From: Thermogemmatispora aurantia
GTDB taxonomy: Bacteria; Chloroflexota; Ktedonobacteria; Ktedonobacterales; Ktedonobacteraceae
DNA: 64,000 nt
Reading direction: 5' to 3'
Assembly (NCBI RefSeq): GCF_008974285.1
Contig: NZ_BKZV01000003.1
Coordinates: forward strand, 558,001-622,000
Below are positions 36,163 to 46,010 of this stretch, in pieces. A model generated the notes under the pieces. It ran no database searches. It was given only the letters and a program-made list of their open reading frames with translations, and had not been told where the DNA came from. Position 1 is the first letter of the stretch. Each line of letters starts with the position of its first letter. The position numbers and the translations under genes are program-made.

Positions 36163-37887
36163 CCTGACTTGAGGCCGCGAGCATGGTGCGCGCTCCATTC
36201 CTGCAAGGAGCTAGATGAAATGTGATCGGTCAACGACATGGGCAATTACTCCCTCCTGGGGATCGCTGACAGCGCGGTAGAGGCACTACCAGCCTCATGC
36301 CGAGAATAGCGGCCATACCAGTGGGTATTGTGCTCAGTCCTGCCGATCAGGGTCTACCGAGCCGTTTTCCTCTCCACCAGCCAGCGGTCCCGGCGAAGAG
36401 ATCCTGCTACCAAACCAATTGCCCGCTCCCTGCGCGTGGAGGCAAGCGCCATCTCTGGGGCCAGACCTCCAGTGGATATTGTCGGGTTCGTGGCAGCCGA
36501 TCCCAAAGCGGGTGGTAGGGAAGCCTGGCCCAGCCAGGAGTCACCAGGGTCCCACGCCGATCCAGCTCTGACTGGCCGGCATGGCATGGCAGGTCGGCTG
36601 TGGTGGGATGAGCCAGCCGGTAAGCAGGTCGGGATCGACGCAGGACTGACATCCGGCAGAAACGCTGACATCGATACCTCTTGCGAGAGACAACAAGGAG
36701 CAGGGCGGCCAGTCAGCATCGTCAGACAACCTTCCAGGACCTTGCCCAAAGGTATCTCCAGGCCAAAGGCAACTGGAGCCTGGAAGGTAGCACCATCTAG
36801 CATCTGTCGCGTTCCACCCTTCCAGCAACACCAGCTGGCTCCTTTTCCAATAGCTGGGCCTACCAGCTGCTTCTTCTTCCTGCCAGGGGGCTCAACGGGC
36901 CAGGCGGGATATAAAGCCTGGCGGCTTCTCCCCTCTTTCCCTCCGCCATCGTTCCACAGGCAGAGGGCAACCTGTGTCTCGGCTTGCGTGTCGGCTTTCC
37001 CCGGGAAGCAAGATCCCGGCTCTCCCCCAGAAGTTCCTACCAGCAGCTCCGTCCTGGCTATGCTTTGTTTGCTACTGCCTTTGCACCAGAATGAGGAGTC
37101 CGCAGTCGCCTGGGAACGCTGGCAGGTGTTCCAGCCAGCGTCGGAACATGCAGCTCAGGTACACCTCGAAGAAGAGGAGATTTCCTTCAGCCAGATACGA
37201 GCATGGCCAGAAGACGACAAAGCGATAGCAGCAGCAGGAGGCAGTATCTGGCCTGCAGAGAAAACCTCGGTGCCTGTTTCTGCCCGGAATATTCCGCTGC
37301 CTCTGCATGAAGCCACGGCGTGGGCCTGCGCACAGGCTCTCGCGATCAGCGAATGTGTGGGCAACACATGGAGTTGCGGGTGCCTCCTGAGCGCTGAGCT
37401 TGAGCGAGCTAAGCGGACAAGCAGCGGCTGCTCAGCGAGCGCTACAGCGAGAAAGCACCTATGCTTCCATATGCTTCCACCAGCTAGCGTCCACCTGATC
37501 TGCCCTGGAGCTCCAGCGACAGGATGCTGAACCTTCTGTCTCCGTGCGTTGAGATAATTCGGAATTTCTAGCTACTGGATTCGCTTGTGGGCACCCAAGG
37601 GAACCTGGCACCAGGCCTCAAGCGGTAGAGTAGAGCACCGCACTGACTGGGAGCAACCAGGGTACCTCAGCAATGTCCTCTGACTGGCATTGTTGAGCAG
37701 CTCCCTGAGCTGCTCGAAGGAGCAAATCCTTATCTGGTCCAGAAACGCTTCGAGACCCTTTGATCACCGCGAGAGAAGGGAGGCGGCCTGCCGCTTACCA
37801 CAACAGTCAGGGATGAGAGAAAAAAGCAGTTGGGCGTGGGAAGCTAATCAGCAATGTTTTCTCTCCCGATGTTGTATTATTGCCGCC
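36163..37887. other. 1.7-kb geneless stretch before the biosynthetic cluster
   Basis: A 400-codon frame is open on the plus strand (36328-37530) but its product is Ser/Pro/Cys-rich, low in natural secondary structure, lacks a ribosome site and matches nothing, so it is not called. Minus frames in 36354-36831 are equally unconvincing. A perfect 9-bp inverted repeat GAGCAGCTC/GAGCTGCTC with a 3-nt loop is at 37695-37715 and could end transcription arriving from the left or from the leftward operon. Confidence 0.5.
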
Positions 37888-39147
37888 TTACCCAGAGATG
37901 CTGGCCAACTGCTGGAGCGTCCTCATGATCTCCCCTTTTTCCCCCCAAGGAGCCGGCGCGGGCCGCCCTGTGATTTGAAGAAACCAGTGTCGCCAGCGCT
38001 CCAGCTCAGCCTCGTTATGATGCCTTATCAGAGTACGCTGCGCGGAAGTGAGAGGAGCAGCTGGCAAAAAAAGCGTCCAGAGCGGGACGAGTTCAAAGCC
38101 ACGCCGAAGTTTAGCTTCATAGGCTTCTGGGCCTCCGTGCAGCCATCTCAAGCCATGCTCAATGCCATAGCGTAGCGGTGCGTAATAGGCAAGCGCAAAG
38201 TACTCCATATGGTTGCCTCTGTCCTCACGAGAGCCAAATGTTCGCCCATAGATCCCCTGATGTGACACCACTACGTTGGCAGCCGCCATCAGCCTCCCTT
38301 GACGACGTGCACAGAAAGAGAGCATCTGATCACCCAATACTTGGGATTGGGCCATCAACAGCTCTTGGATCTTCTCTCGATCAGTGACTCCCCCGTGCCG
38401 GCTGTTGCTATGCAATACCAGCTCTGTCATCTCTTCCAGAACCTGTTGGAGCGGCTCTATGGTAATCTCAAGGCCAGCTTCGTTGAAAATTCTAAGTTCA
38501 CGCCTGATCATCTTTCTCATGTTCCTCTTACAAGAGGCAACAAAATTATCAAAAGATGTGCTTCTTATCTCTTTCAATGTATTCGGGGTCGTCAGCAGAA
38601 AGACACCTTGCTCTCCAACGAGATCAACTAGCACTGAGGCAACATCTGTTGGTAGAAAAGGCAGAGCGATACAAGGGGTTCCCCGCTCGACAGCGATTCG
38701 CTTCACCTCAGATAGCAAGGCATTCCAGATAGCTCGTTGGAGCTTTACCTCGTTTGCTGGCAAGGCGGGTAGAACTGCCAGGTTGCTGTTCCAGGAGCCG
38801 GCGATCAAGGTAGGATACCAGACAGAGGGCAGCAGATCCCTACCAAGAACCGGCCCTAGCAGACGGCGTACCTGGTCATAGGAGCCTCCGGGGCGTGGAG
38901 GTGTCAGCAGTACAGGAAGAAGCCCGAAAGCCTGGCCTCCGGGCTGATTATAGACCACCAGATAGGAGAGTCTGGTGCCGACAGCTTCGGCAAGCTGGAA
39001 CCACGTGACAGAGCCATAGAGGGCACCAGGCCCCTCATGTTGGAGCCAAACCTCTTGGGGGACCTCTGCCGCTGTCGCATAGCGGACTACCTTCAGGTGC
39101 GATCCATCAGCCATCGCTCCATCAATGGTACGCCTGGATTGCGCCAT
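37888..39147 (-). CDS. FemAB/GNAT-fold acyl- or aminoacyltransferase (copy 1)
   Basis: 419 aa. Two GNAT-like halves: the N-terminal half includes YGSVTWFQLAEAVGTRLSYLV and the C-terminal half RLMAAANVVVSHQGIYGRTFG, then LRYGIEHGLRWLHGGPEAYEAKLRRGFEL. The GGPEAYEAKLRRGF block is the hallmark of the COG3146 peptidoglycan biosynthesis/recognition group, related to FemAB peptidyltransferases that use aminoacyl-tRNA. ATG follows GGGAGGAAAAG. Last gene of the leftward operon. Two further members of the superfamily lie in the same operon. The acceptor and donor are unknown. Confidence 0.8.
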   Translation of the reverse strand: MAQSRRTIDGAMADGSHLKVVRYATAAEVPQEVWLQHEGPGALYGSVTWFQLAEAVGTRLSYLVVYNQPGGQAFGLLPVLLTPPRPGGSYDQVRRLLGPVLGRDLLPSVWYPTLIAGSWNSNLAVLPALPANEVKLQRAIWNALLSEVKRIAVERGTPCIALPFLPTDVASVLVDLVGEQGVFLLTTPNTLKEIRSTSFDNFVASCKRNMRKMIRRELRIFNEAGLEITIEPLQQVLEEMTELVLHSNSRHGGVTDREKIQELLMAQSQVLGDQMLSFCARRQGRLMAAANVVVSHQGIYGRTFGSREDRGNHMEYFALAYYAPLRYGIEHGLRWLHGGPEAYEAKLRRGFELVPLWTLFLPAAPLTSAQRTLIRHHNEAELERWRHWFLQITGRPAPAPWGEKGEIMRTLQQLASISG

Positions 39148-39228
39148 AATGCTTTTCCTCCCATTGCTCGAGGACCCATAGCCGGGTTCACCCTGAATCT
39201 GGATCAGAGTAGCCCCATTGTTTTCCAG

Positions 39229-40308
39229 CTATCGGTCCACCATCTCGCTATAGATCCGACGTATCCCTACTCCCCGCGCCAGATACCCGGCCAACCTCAG
39301 GTCATGGTCACTCCGCTCACGGCGAAGCAGCTCGGTGACGGACCCGGCTGGCCAGGCAAAATCTACCCGTGCTCGACGGTCGGTCTCGACCAGCGTCTTG
39401 AGTCTGTCAGGGGACCCGAAGAGGTCGATGTAGTGCAGTTTCTCCCGCCCCCAGCGCAGGAGCAGGCCATCGAGGAGGAGAAACATGCCAGGGGCCAGAG
39501 CTGCATAGCGCTGGTCGAAGGACCACTCCAGTGCATACACCCTCTCTCGGAAGAGGCTATCCAGCCGGTAGGCAATGGGGTACTCGTCCAGAGTAGCGAC
39601 TGTCAGCTCCACCAGACCTTCTAGAAGCAAACGCTGATAGTACTGGAGCTGTCCATTTGACTGCAGATCAGCATGCAAAGATGATTTCCATGAATTCGCT
39701 TCAATGGCAGCCAGAGCTTGTACGGCTGATAAAGGGGGCAAAGTTACGGCCCGCAAAGACTGCCAGCGTTTCCTTTTCCTCGCAGCCTGGGAACCATAGC
39801 GTTCCATGAAGCGCCCGATCAGTCCTTCACCGCCATCATCCCAGGAGATAATCGGTGAAGGACTGCGCTGCCAGCAGTCCATGGCCGGAGTAGCCTGTAG
39901 CAGGTGAGCAGCGCGAGTCTCCGCATAAGCCAAAGGGAAATAGAGAGCAGAGGCACCTAACTCCCGACACAGGGCGGCCAGGATTTCCCCTAGCAGCTCA
40001 GGAGGAAATGCCAGGCTGGCCAGGATAGGTGCCCCTGGAAAGAGGGACACCCACACTCCGTCAGGGCGTTGGCGCAGTGCCAGGGCTAGCTCCGGCGGTT
40101 CACCATTCCGGCGACTATAGACAGCGACCACACAGTCGGCACAGTCGGGGCAGCCCAGCCGTGCAGAGAGCACGCCCGGATGCTGGTGAGGCATCTCACC
40201 ATGCTGGACGAAGAGCTGGCCTACAGCGTTCAGTAAGCCCTCGTCTGGGGCTGCCATTTTGGCCACCTCCCCAGCGCATCTGTGGTAGAGAGATTGCTTC
40301 CACTTCAT
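39229..40308 (-). CDS. GNAT-fold (BioF2-like/FemAB-related) acyltransferase (copy 2)
   Basis: 359 aa. The central part (GLIGRFMERYGSQAARKRKRW, then EANSWKSSLHADLQSNGQLQYY and LVELTVATLDEYPIAYRLDS) and the C-terminal GMFLLLDGLLLRWGREKLHYIDL match the PF13480-type acetyltransferase fold that acts on sugars and cell-wall precursors. An N-terminal CPDCADC motif is unusual. ATG at 40308 has a G-rich site about nine bases upstream. Only distantly similar to the other two copies, so it probably has a different acceptor. Confidence 0.72.
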   Translation of the reverse strand: MKWKQSLYHRCAGEVAKMAAPDEGLLNAVGQLFVQHGEMPHQHPGVLSARLGCPDCADCVVAVYSRRNGEPPELALALRQRPDGVWVSLFPGAPILASLAFPPELLGEILAALCRELGASALYFPLAYAETRAAHLLQATPAMDCWQRSPSPIISWDDGGEGLIGRFMERYGSQAARKRKRWQSLRAVTLPPLSAVQALAAIEANSWKSSLHADLQSNGQLQYYQRLLLEGLVELTVATLDEYPIAYRLDSLFRERVYALEWSFDQRYAALAPGMFLLLDGLLLRWGREKLHYIDLFGSPDRLKTLVETDRRARVDFAWPAGSVTELLRRERSDHDLRLAGYLARGVGIRRIYSEMVDR

Positions 40309-40329
40309 GGGGAGCTTCCCCTCCCCCCC

Positions 40330-41652
40330 TTAGAGGACCTCGGCCTGCGACTCTTGGTCCAATCCCTGGAGCCCACGCCCAGCAGGACTGCCTAGAGCCA
40401 CAGCACAGACCAGGAGCAGCACCATTCCACCAGCTGCCAAGACAAGGGGGGCTGGCAGATAAGAGGCCAGAATGCCCATACCAGCGTAGGCCGCAGGCAA
40501 AAAGACAAGTGAGCCTACCAGCAGGATACTCGTAACGCGGCTTTGATAGTCTGGAGCGACATAGCGCTGTAGCAGGTAGTTGATCAAGGTGACAGCATAG
40601 ACGTTGACCCCCATCACTGCACCCGCGCATACTATGGTCACCAGACTATGAGCCACAGCCAGTAACAGGCAGGCTACACCTGGCCCAGCCATAGACACAA
40701 AAAGTAGCGCACCTGTCTGACGCACACGCCGCAGATAAGCCAGCGAGGCAGAGGCCAGAACTGAGGAGGCTCCCTGGGCCGCAAGCGCCAGGCCATAGAT
40801 ACTGGCAGAGAGATGGAGATTAGCGATCCGCAATGGAAGCAAGACGTAGAACGGGGCAATACAGGCGACATTCGCAGCTATAGAGACAGCGATGAGCCAT
40901 TTCAGCCAGGGACGCTGGCCGATGTACTTAAATCCAGCAATGAGATCCTGGTAGCGAACACGCTGAAAGGAGATAGAGCTGCGTATCCGACGCATGAGAA
41001 GCATGGCCAGGAAGCTGAGCAAAAAGGTCAGGGCGTCAAAACCGAAAGCCACGGCGATGCTATAGCTGACGATGAACCCACCGAGAGCAGGCCCAACCAG
41101 TGTCATCAGGCTAAAGGTCGCGCTATCAAGGGCGTTCGCGTTCTGCAGCTCATGGCGAGGTACAAGCTCGCCAATGAGTGGGCCAAGAGAGGGGAGCGAC
41201 AACGCTGAGGTAACGCCTAACCCAGCGGCCACGACCAGCAGCAAGAGAAAGCTGACCTGCCCTGCCGCTGTAGCAAGAGCGAGTAGAGCAGTAATCATCA
41301 TTGCTGTAGCATCAGTGACCAACAGGAGATAGCGACGACTCATTCTATCTCCCAGCGCTCCTCCGAAGAGAGCCAGTGCCACCTGGAGCGTGGTGAAGGT
41401 TCCCACAATCACCCCCATCGCCATACTTGACCCAGTTACCTTATACACGGTCCAGCCCAGAGCCACTTCGTAGACGGAATCACCCAGGCGAGAGAGATTA
41501 CGGCCCAGCCAAAGGAGCCTGAAGTCTCGGTACGACAGAGCAGAGAAGAGGAGCCAGATTCGTTGTCTCGCGCGCGCGAGCTGTCCAGGGAACCGCCTTG
41601 CACTGGCCGACTTATCTGTTTTGCACTCGATACTTTTTTCTCTAGGTAGCAC
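40330..41652 (-). CDS. MFS exporter
   Basis: 440 aa, 12 predicted helices. N-terminal FRLLWLGRNLSRLGDSVYEVALGW and the loop GGALGDRMSRRYLLL (the G-x3-D-R-x-G/S-R-R motif A) place it in the DHA3-type drug/siderophore exporter group. GTG start at 41652. Located inside the biosynthetic operon, it most likely exports the product or gives self-resistance. Confidence 0.88.
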   Translation of the reverse strand: MLPREKSIECKTDKSASARRFPGQLARARQRIWLLFSALSYRDFRLLWLGRNLSRLGDSVYEVALGWTVYKVTGSSMAMGVIVGTFTTLQVALALFGGALGDRMSRRYLLLVTDATAMMITALLALATAAGQVSFLLLLVVAAGLGVTSALSLPSLGPLIGELVPRHELQNANALDSATFSLMTLVGPALGGFIVSYSIAVAFGFDALTFLLSFLAMLLMRRIRSSISFQRVRYQDLIAGFKYIGQRPWLKWLIAVSIAANVACIAPFYVLLPLRIANLHLSASIYGLALAAQGASSVLASASLAYLRRVRQTGALLFVSMAGPGVACLLLAVAHSLVTIVCAGAVMGVNVYAVTLINYLLQRYVAPDYQSRVTSILLVGSLVFLPAAYAGMGILASYLPAPLVLAAGGMVLLLVCAVALGSPAGRGLQGLDQESQAEVL

Positions 41653-41680
41653 AGCTTTGTAACGCTTCTCCTCTCTGGAG

Positions 41681-42652
41681 CTAACTCGAACGATCTCTCT
41701 TTTGGCTCTCCTGAATCAGGAGCAGAATAGTATGGATCTTTGTTGATTGCGAGAGAACCAGATCAGCAGCAATCTCACCACGAAGAAAGCGCGTCCCGTG
41801 GTGGGCAATGCTCTCAAACTTGCCCAGGATCATAAACACTAGCAGCGCATCCAGGCTAAACCCAACCCCTCCTCCCTGCTGATAGGCAGCCACCATTGCT
41901 GTCAGATCAGCGAGAGGATCCCTGGAGCGTGAGCGAAAGACGATTGTCTGTCCCACAGTAGCAAGATCAGCCAGGGGGGCATCATAGCGACAACTTGCCC
42001 AATCTAACGCCCCGATCAGCCGCGGGGGATATCTTTCAGAGAGGCGCAGATTCGGATGGGAAGGGTCACCGTGGATAAGCTGCATAGCTGTCTGCGAGTG
42101 AGTAGCCAGGTATTCATCGATGAGCCTGGACGCCTGGAGGAGCACCTCCTTGTCGGCTTCTGTGAAGCCCAGGCACTGCTCTTCGAGCGCCAGAAGGCGT
42201 CCACGCGCAAAGAGCGTGAGAGCACTCTCCTTCGAAACTGCCAGCTCTGGGGAGAGGGGGGCCAGCCAGCAGTGCAAGCCTGCAAGGCCTCGGGCAACGG
42301 CGAGCGTATCTTCGATCCGTGTTGGTTCAGGTTGCCGCCCAGGAACATGAGCTGTGAGCCACCAGACACGCCCGTGAGCCTGCACAAACAGTTCCCCCTG
42401 TGCTTTAATCACAGAAGGGACTGCCACTGCACCAGGCAGTTGCCCACGTTCACTCAGACAGGAATAGAGCTGTAGCTCCCTGCTGACTGCTTCAACCTCG
42501 TAGTCATAGGTACATGATAGCCAGTAAGGACCAGCACGCCACGTTCTTTTGTTAACACCTGTGTCTACGGTCTCAAGGTGTTCTTCAATATTCCAATATT
42601 TCCTAACAACACTTCTAGCAATATCTTCTAATTCATAATAATTTTCCTTCAC
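41681..42652 (-). CDS. APH-like small-molecule phosphotransferase
   Basis: 323 aa. Kinase fold of the aminoglycoside phosphotransferase/homoserine kinase group (PF01636): catalytic loop LIHGDPSHPNLRL and metal-binding GALDWASCRYDAPLADL. The ATP-binding N-lobe is divergent. GTG at 42652 has GGAGG five bases upstream; a GTG at 42664 is also in frame. It overlaps the upstream aminotransferase-like gene. In a biosynthetic operon this could phosphorylate an intermediate or protect the host by modifying the product. Confidence 0.85.
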   Translation of the reverse strand: MKENYYELEDIARSVVRKYWNIEEHLETVDTGVNKRTWRAGPYWLSCTYDYEVEAVSRELQLYSCLSERGQLPGAVAVPSVIKAQGELFVQAHGRVWWLTAHVPGRQPEPTRIEDTLAVARGLAGLHCWLAPLSPELAVSKESALTLFARGRLLALEEQCLGFTEADKEVLLQASRLIDEYLATHSQTAMQLIHGDPSHPNLRLSERYPPRLIGALDWASCRYDAPLADLATVGQTIVFRSRSRDPLADLTAMVAAYQQGGGVGFSLDALLVFMILGKFESIAHHGTRFLRGEIAADLVLSQSTKIHTILLLIQESQKRDRSS

Positions 42653-43592
42653 AATATCCTCCACTATCTCTTTGCTCTACATTAATGTAAATTACTCTTA
42701 TTTTTTCATACAATGCTTCCAGATTGGGTAAAGGCTCATCTGCAACTGCGCCGAAGCGTTCGCGAACGGCCTGTCTCCAGACGCTACTACGATAGGTAGC
42801 ATCTGGATTCAAAGGGCGGCCTGGTCCTTGCAGGCAGGGAATCTTGGACAGAGCACGGGAAGATTGGGTCCATCCCGGCAGACACCAGGCCTCCGCCGCC
42901 AGGAGCTTCTTTCTGGTCAAAGCACGCCACTCAGTACAGAGCTGCACCTGCCGCGCCAATCGGCGTCGGGCCGCCTCAGCAGCCTCTGCGGCCAGCGAGA
43001 GATTCACGCCGAGAGAGACCTTGCGCCCCCTACGATCGCGCCCAGCATTAAAAAATGTACGGGCTGCCTCTATCACCATTTGCCGCCCGGCGATCAGCCC
43101 CCCCCCAGACGCTCCCAGTGGCTTGCCAGATCGAAAAGAGGTGATTGCTGCTGTCACCCGTGGGGCAATCTTCTGCCAGACCTCAAGGTCGGGTGACTGC
43201 ACCAGGTCAGCAATCAACGTGACCTGGCGCTGCTGTGCCCACTTTAGCCAGTCTTCAAAGTCAGGTGCGTGCCCCCCAAATGGGGCATAGACTACCAGAG
43301 AAATTTCCGCGCCGACCTTTGCGCTGATACGCTCCGCGGCCTGTAGAGACATGGTAAAGTCCTTTTCAACATCTACAGGCGACGGCCTCAACCCCGCCAG
43401 GATCAGCACGTGAAAAACCTCGGAGCAGATCCAGCCAGGAACAAGCGCCAGTGTTCCGGGACGTCCCAAATGACAGGCCAGCGCCAGCAACCCGGCAGCA
43501 GCGCTTACTGTTGCTACTGCGTCTTCCGTATGGAAGAGAGATGTCCCTAGAGTTTCCAAAAGATGATGTTCATCGTTCTCATAGTATACCAT
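42633..43592 (-). CDS. Divergent DegT/DnrJ-type PLP-dependent enzyme
   Basis: 319 aa, about 80-90 shorter than the full-length member at 49211-50446. PLP-lysine region AITSFRSGKPLGASGGGLIAG (Lys of S-G-K), preceding ILADLVQSPD-type acid strand (here LIADLVQSPD), and an N-terminal cofactor loop TVSAAAGLLALACHL. The fold is clear but the small C-terminal domain is reduced, so it may be a dehydratase or an inactive partner. ATG at 43592 is chosen; a TTG at 43601 lies nearer the GGGAGGG site. Overlaps the following kinase gene. Confidence 0.72.
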   Translation of the reverse strand: MVYYENDEHHLLETLGTSLFHTEDAVATVSAAAGLLALACHLGRPGTLALVPGWICSEVFHVLILAGLRPSPVDVEKDFTMSLQAAERISAKVGAEISLVVYAPFGGHAPDFEDWLKWAQQRQVTLIADLVQSPDLEVWQKIAPRVTAAITSFRSGKPLGASGGGLIAGRQMVIEAARTFFNAGRDRRGRKVSLGVNLSLAAEAAEAARRRLARQVQLCTEWRALTRKKLLAAEAWCLPGWTQSSRALSKIPCLQGPGRPLNPDATYRSSVWRQAVRERFGAVADEPLPNLEALYEKIRVIYINVEQRDSGGYCEGKLL

Positions 43593-43611
43593 CTCTTGCA
43601 ATAACCCTCCC

Positions 43612-44748
43612 TCAAGAGAGCCTTTGCTCGTCTAGCATTGCAGCGCAGGCAGCCAACTGCTGATGAGTCGTGAGATCAAAGCATTTCATAAACGCTGTTT
43701 GCAGCTCAAGGTGGCACCCGCGCCACAGCTTGGCCTTATATGCTTCAGCCCCGTAGTGTATCCGTTTGAGCTTTTGCTCAATAGCGTAGGTGATTGGCTG
43801 ATAGTAGCCGACCTCGAAGTAGAGAGGCAGCCTTGCCGTTCGCTCATAATCAAAGCCGACCTGCTCACAGTACAACTCATCACGATAACGGTAGCAGAGG
43901 CAGAACGCTACGATCTCTCCCTCCTTCCGAGCCAGTACGACCAGCGGCTCACCGGGGCGCTCGCGAGCGGCAACAGCCAGAAAAGAGTTCTCAGACGGTG
44001 GGCGACGGGCAGACTCACCGTGATACTTCGCGTCAACATTCCCTTTGAGAATCTCCAGGCGCGCCACGTCTGCTAGCTGAAGAGGAGCGATGCTCAGCTC
44101 GACGCCTGCTCTGGCAATCTGCAAACGTTCCCTGCGAATACTATGCCGACGCTTACCAGACAGGCTCTGAAGGTAGTCTGAGAAAGAGGACCAGCAGATA
44201 TCGAGTACGGCCAGCCAGACGTTGGGGAAAGAGAAATAGTCATGTTCCAGCAATACTGTGCGCAGCACGGCATCGTCGCCTGCTACGTATGGACAGCAAA
44301 TGGAACAGGCCCCCCAGGAGCGCGCCTGCTCTTCAATCTGAGAGAGCAAGAGGCTGATGCAGGCCTGTTGCTCCTCTACTGGGATAGATCGATCGATCAG
44401 GACACGCGCCGACGTGACCTGATGCGAGCCAATGGAGACCGCAGGCAAGATGGCCTTGGCTCCTGGAACAAAGCACTCAAACTCTGGACCTGCCACCCGA
44501 CGCAGCATCAGATCCGGTCTTTGATAAGCAGAGACTGTTGTTGACTCATGGAGCAAGTAGATCGGAACAGCGCCGCGAGGGGTCATTGTCGCATCCCAGA
44601 CCATGAAAAAGCGAGCCATTTTAGGGCGTGAGCGTTGGATAAGTGCCAACATCGGCGTGGTCAAAGTAAAGTCTGCTCCCCTCGCCAGACTATTCCACTG
44701 CTCAGAGGGGATCTCCTCTACTCTCTCATAAACAGTGACCCGATACAT
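43612..44748 (-). CDS. FemAB/GNAT-fold acyl- or aminoacyltransferase (copy 3)
   Basis: 378 aa, same architecture as copy 1. N-terminal YRVTVYERVEEIPSEQWNSL; middle SFSDYLQSLSGKRRHSIRRE, the helix that in this family follows a strand and contacts the donor; C-terminal FCLCYRYRDELYCEQVGFDY, then LKRIHYGAEAYKAKLWRGCHL, the conserved G-x-E-A-Y-x-A-K-x-x-R-G block. The ATG at 44748 follows GGAGAGG; the open frame runs to 44829 over the next gene. Lies just after the glycosyltransferase-like gene. Confidence 0.78.
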   Translation of the reverse strand: MYRVTVYERVEEIPSEQWNSLARGADFTLTTPMLALIQRSRPKMARFFMVWDATMTPRGAVPIYLLHESTTVSAYQRPDLMLRRVAGPEFECFVPGAKAILPAVSIGSHQVTSARVLIDRSIPVEEQQACISLLLSQIEEQARSWGACSICCPYVAGDDAVLRTVLLEHDYFSFPNVWLAVLDICWSSFSDYLQSLSGKRRHSIRRERLQIARAGVELSIAPLQLADVARLEILKGNVDAKYHGESARRPPSENSFLAVAARERPGEPLVVLARKEGEIVAFCLCYRYRDELYCEQVGFDYERTARLPLYFEVGYYQPITYAIEQKLKRIHYGAEAYKAKLWRGCHLELQTAFMKCFDLTTHQQLAACAAMLDEQRLS

Positions 44749-44819
44749 CGTGTATCCTCTCCAGGTGACAGGCGTTGCATGCCCTCTCTGAGACCGCTTG
44801 TCAGCCCCTGCCTTGAGGG

Positions 44820-46010
44820 CTACTTCCAACCAGAAAGAATCTGGGCGCAGAAAGCGGCTACCTGCTCAGCTCCCCGTGTCCCGACCAGGGAGACCAGGCC
44901 ATCCCACTCTTTCCTCTGCCGTGCTCGGGCCAGCGCCAGTGTCAACCGCTCCTCCAACTCCCTCCATACGGCAGGCGCTTCCGCAAGTGCCTGCTCTAGC
45001 GAGGCATAAATGAAAGAAACGGCAGCCTCCTCCCCCTGAAGACGGAGGCATTCGACAGCGCTGAGGTCCAATACCTTACGTGGCCACGGCACCCGGCAGT
45101 CTGGATCAACATGGGCAGCAAAGCGATCGCTATTGAGAATCTGACTGAGATTTTGAGGAGGGAGACAGACCGTCGGGACTGAGCGACAGCCAGCCTCGAT
45201 CAGGGTCGTCAGGCCCGGAGAGCAGACCAGGAGTTCTGCCTGCTCCAGCAGATCGAGAAAGGCAGCATGTGATCGCGGGGCCATGTGAATAGCTGCTGGC
45301 AGAGAGTCCACCATTGCTTTGTCCATGCCGATTTCGTCGAAGTCCTGCATATTGCCACAAACCTCAATTAGCGTGTAGCCGGCCCGCACCAGGGTTTGCA
45401 ACGCAGGCATCAGAACCAGCTTGGGATAGGGCCTGTTTCCCGAGGTACTCAGAGGCGAATGCAGTCCACCAAAACTGACCACTGCCAGACCAGGCCTGCA
45501 GGTACGTTGGCTCTTCTCTCTCGTCGTCGTGATCCCTTCTACCCAGTGTAGGTGACGCACACGCCGCAGTGGTTGCCAGGCAGGCCAGGGAATGGAATCG
45601 CACAGCTGAGCGGCATAGATAGTCACCTCGCTCGGGATAGGATCATGTTCCGTCCACAGGTACGGCAGACTATCGACGTACACGGTGGGACAGCCGGCCC
45701 GCTCTATAGCAGAGGCTACCTCGGGATCCAGGACAACCAGCGCGGCTGTTACCTGATGGCGGTCGATAATAACCCGCACCCGGTCGAGCAGCAGTGGCTC
45801 ACGCTCATACCAGGCCTCCACTGGCAGATTACCGAGTACCGGGCGCCCCAGGCTGGTGCCCAGTACCACCAGCTTGAGATCGTAGCCACAGCGGTTGATC
45901 AGGACCCGCAGGATACTTTCCAGTTTCCCTGCACTTCCCCAGCCAAAATCTACTCCACAGATCAACAGGGTGGCCTGCAGGCGTCTAGCGACATCCAGCG
46001 GTCTTTTCAT
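44820..46010 (-). CDS. GT-B-fold glycosyltransferase-like protein
   Basis: 396 aa. N-terminal Rossmann-like strand LLICGVDFGWGSAGKLESIL and a C-terminal nucleotide-sugar-type site, LVCSPGLTTLIEAGCRSVPTVCLPPQN, as in MurG/PseG-type (GT28-like) enzymes. Central strand AVVSFGGLHSPLS is the glycine-rich loop. The donor is not predictable. ATG at 46010 overlaps the upstream stop (46007) and follows AGGAGAGAG. Confidence 0.7.
   Translation of the reverse strand: MKRPLDVARRLQATLLICGVDFGWGSAGKLESILRVLINRCGYDLKLVVLGTSLGRPVLGNLPVEAWYEREPLLLDRVRVIIDRHQVTAALVVLDPEVASAIERAGCPTVYVDSLPYLWTEHDPIPSEVTIYAAQLCDSIPWPAWQPLRRVRHLHWVEGITTTREKSQRTCRPGLAVVSFGGLHSPLSTSGNRPYPKLVLMPALQTLVRAGYTLIEVCGNMQDFDEIGMDKAMVDSLPAAIHMAPRSHAAFLDLLEQAELLVCSPGLTTLIEAGCRSVPTVCLPPQNLSQILNSDRFAAHVDPDCRVPWPRKVLDLSAVECLRLQGEEAAVSFIYASLEQALAEAPAVWRELEERLTLALARARQRKEWDGLVSLVGTRGAEQVAAFCAQILSGWK

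Noticed and set aside
36354..36831. Possible decayed IS-family transposase on the minus strand
   Set aside because: A short RWLVER-like string recalls IS5-type transposase ends, but no DDE block, terminal inverted repeat or target duplication is visible.
36328..37530. A 400-codon open frame on the plus strand
   Set aside because: No ribosome site, Ser/Pro/Cys-rich unnatural composition, no recognisable domain, and equally long frames exist on the other strand; GC-rich DNA yields such frames by chance.
37600..37690. A tRNA-like D-arm pattern (AGCGGTAGAG...GCACCGC)
   Set aside because: No matching acceptor stem, anticodon stem or T loop could be found around it.
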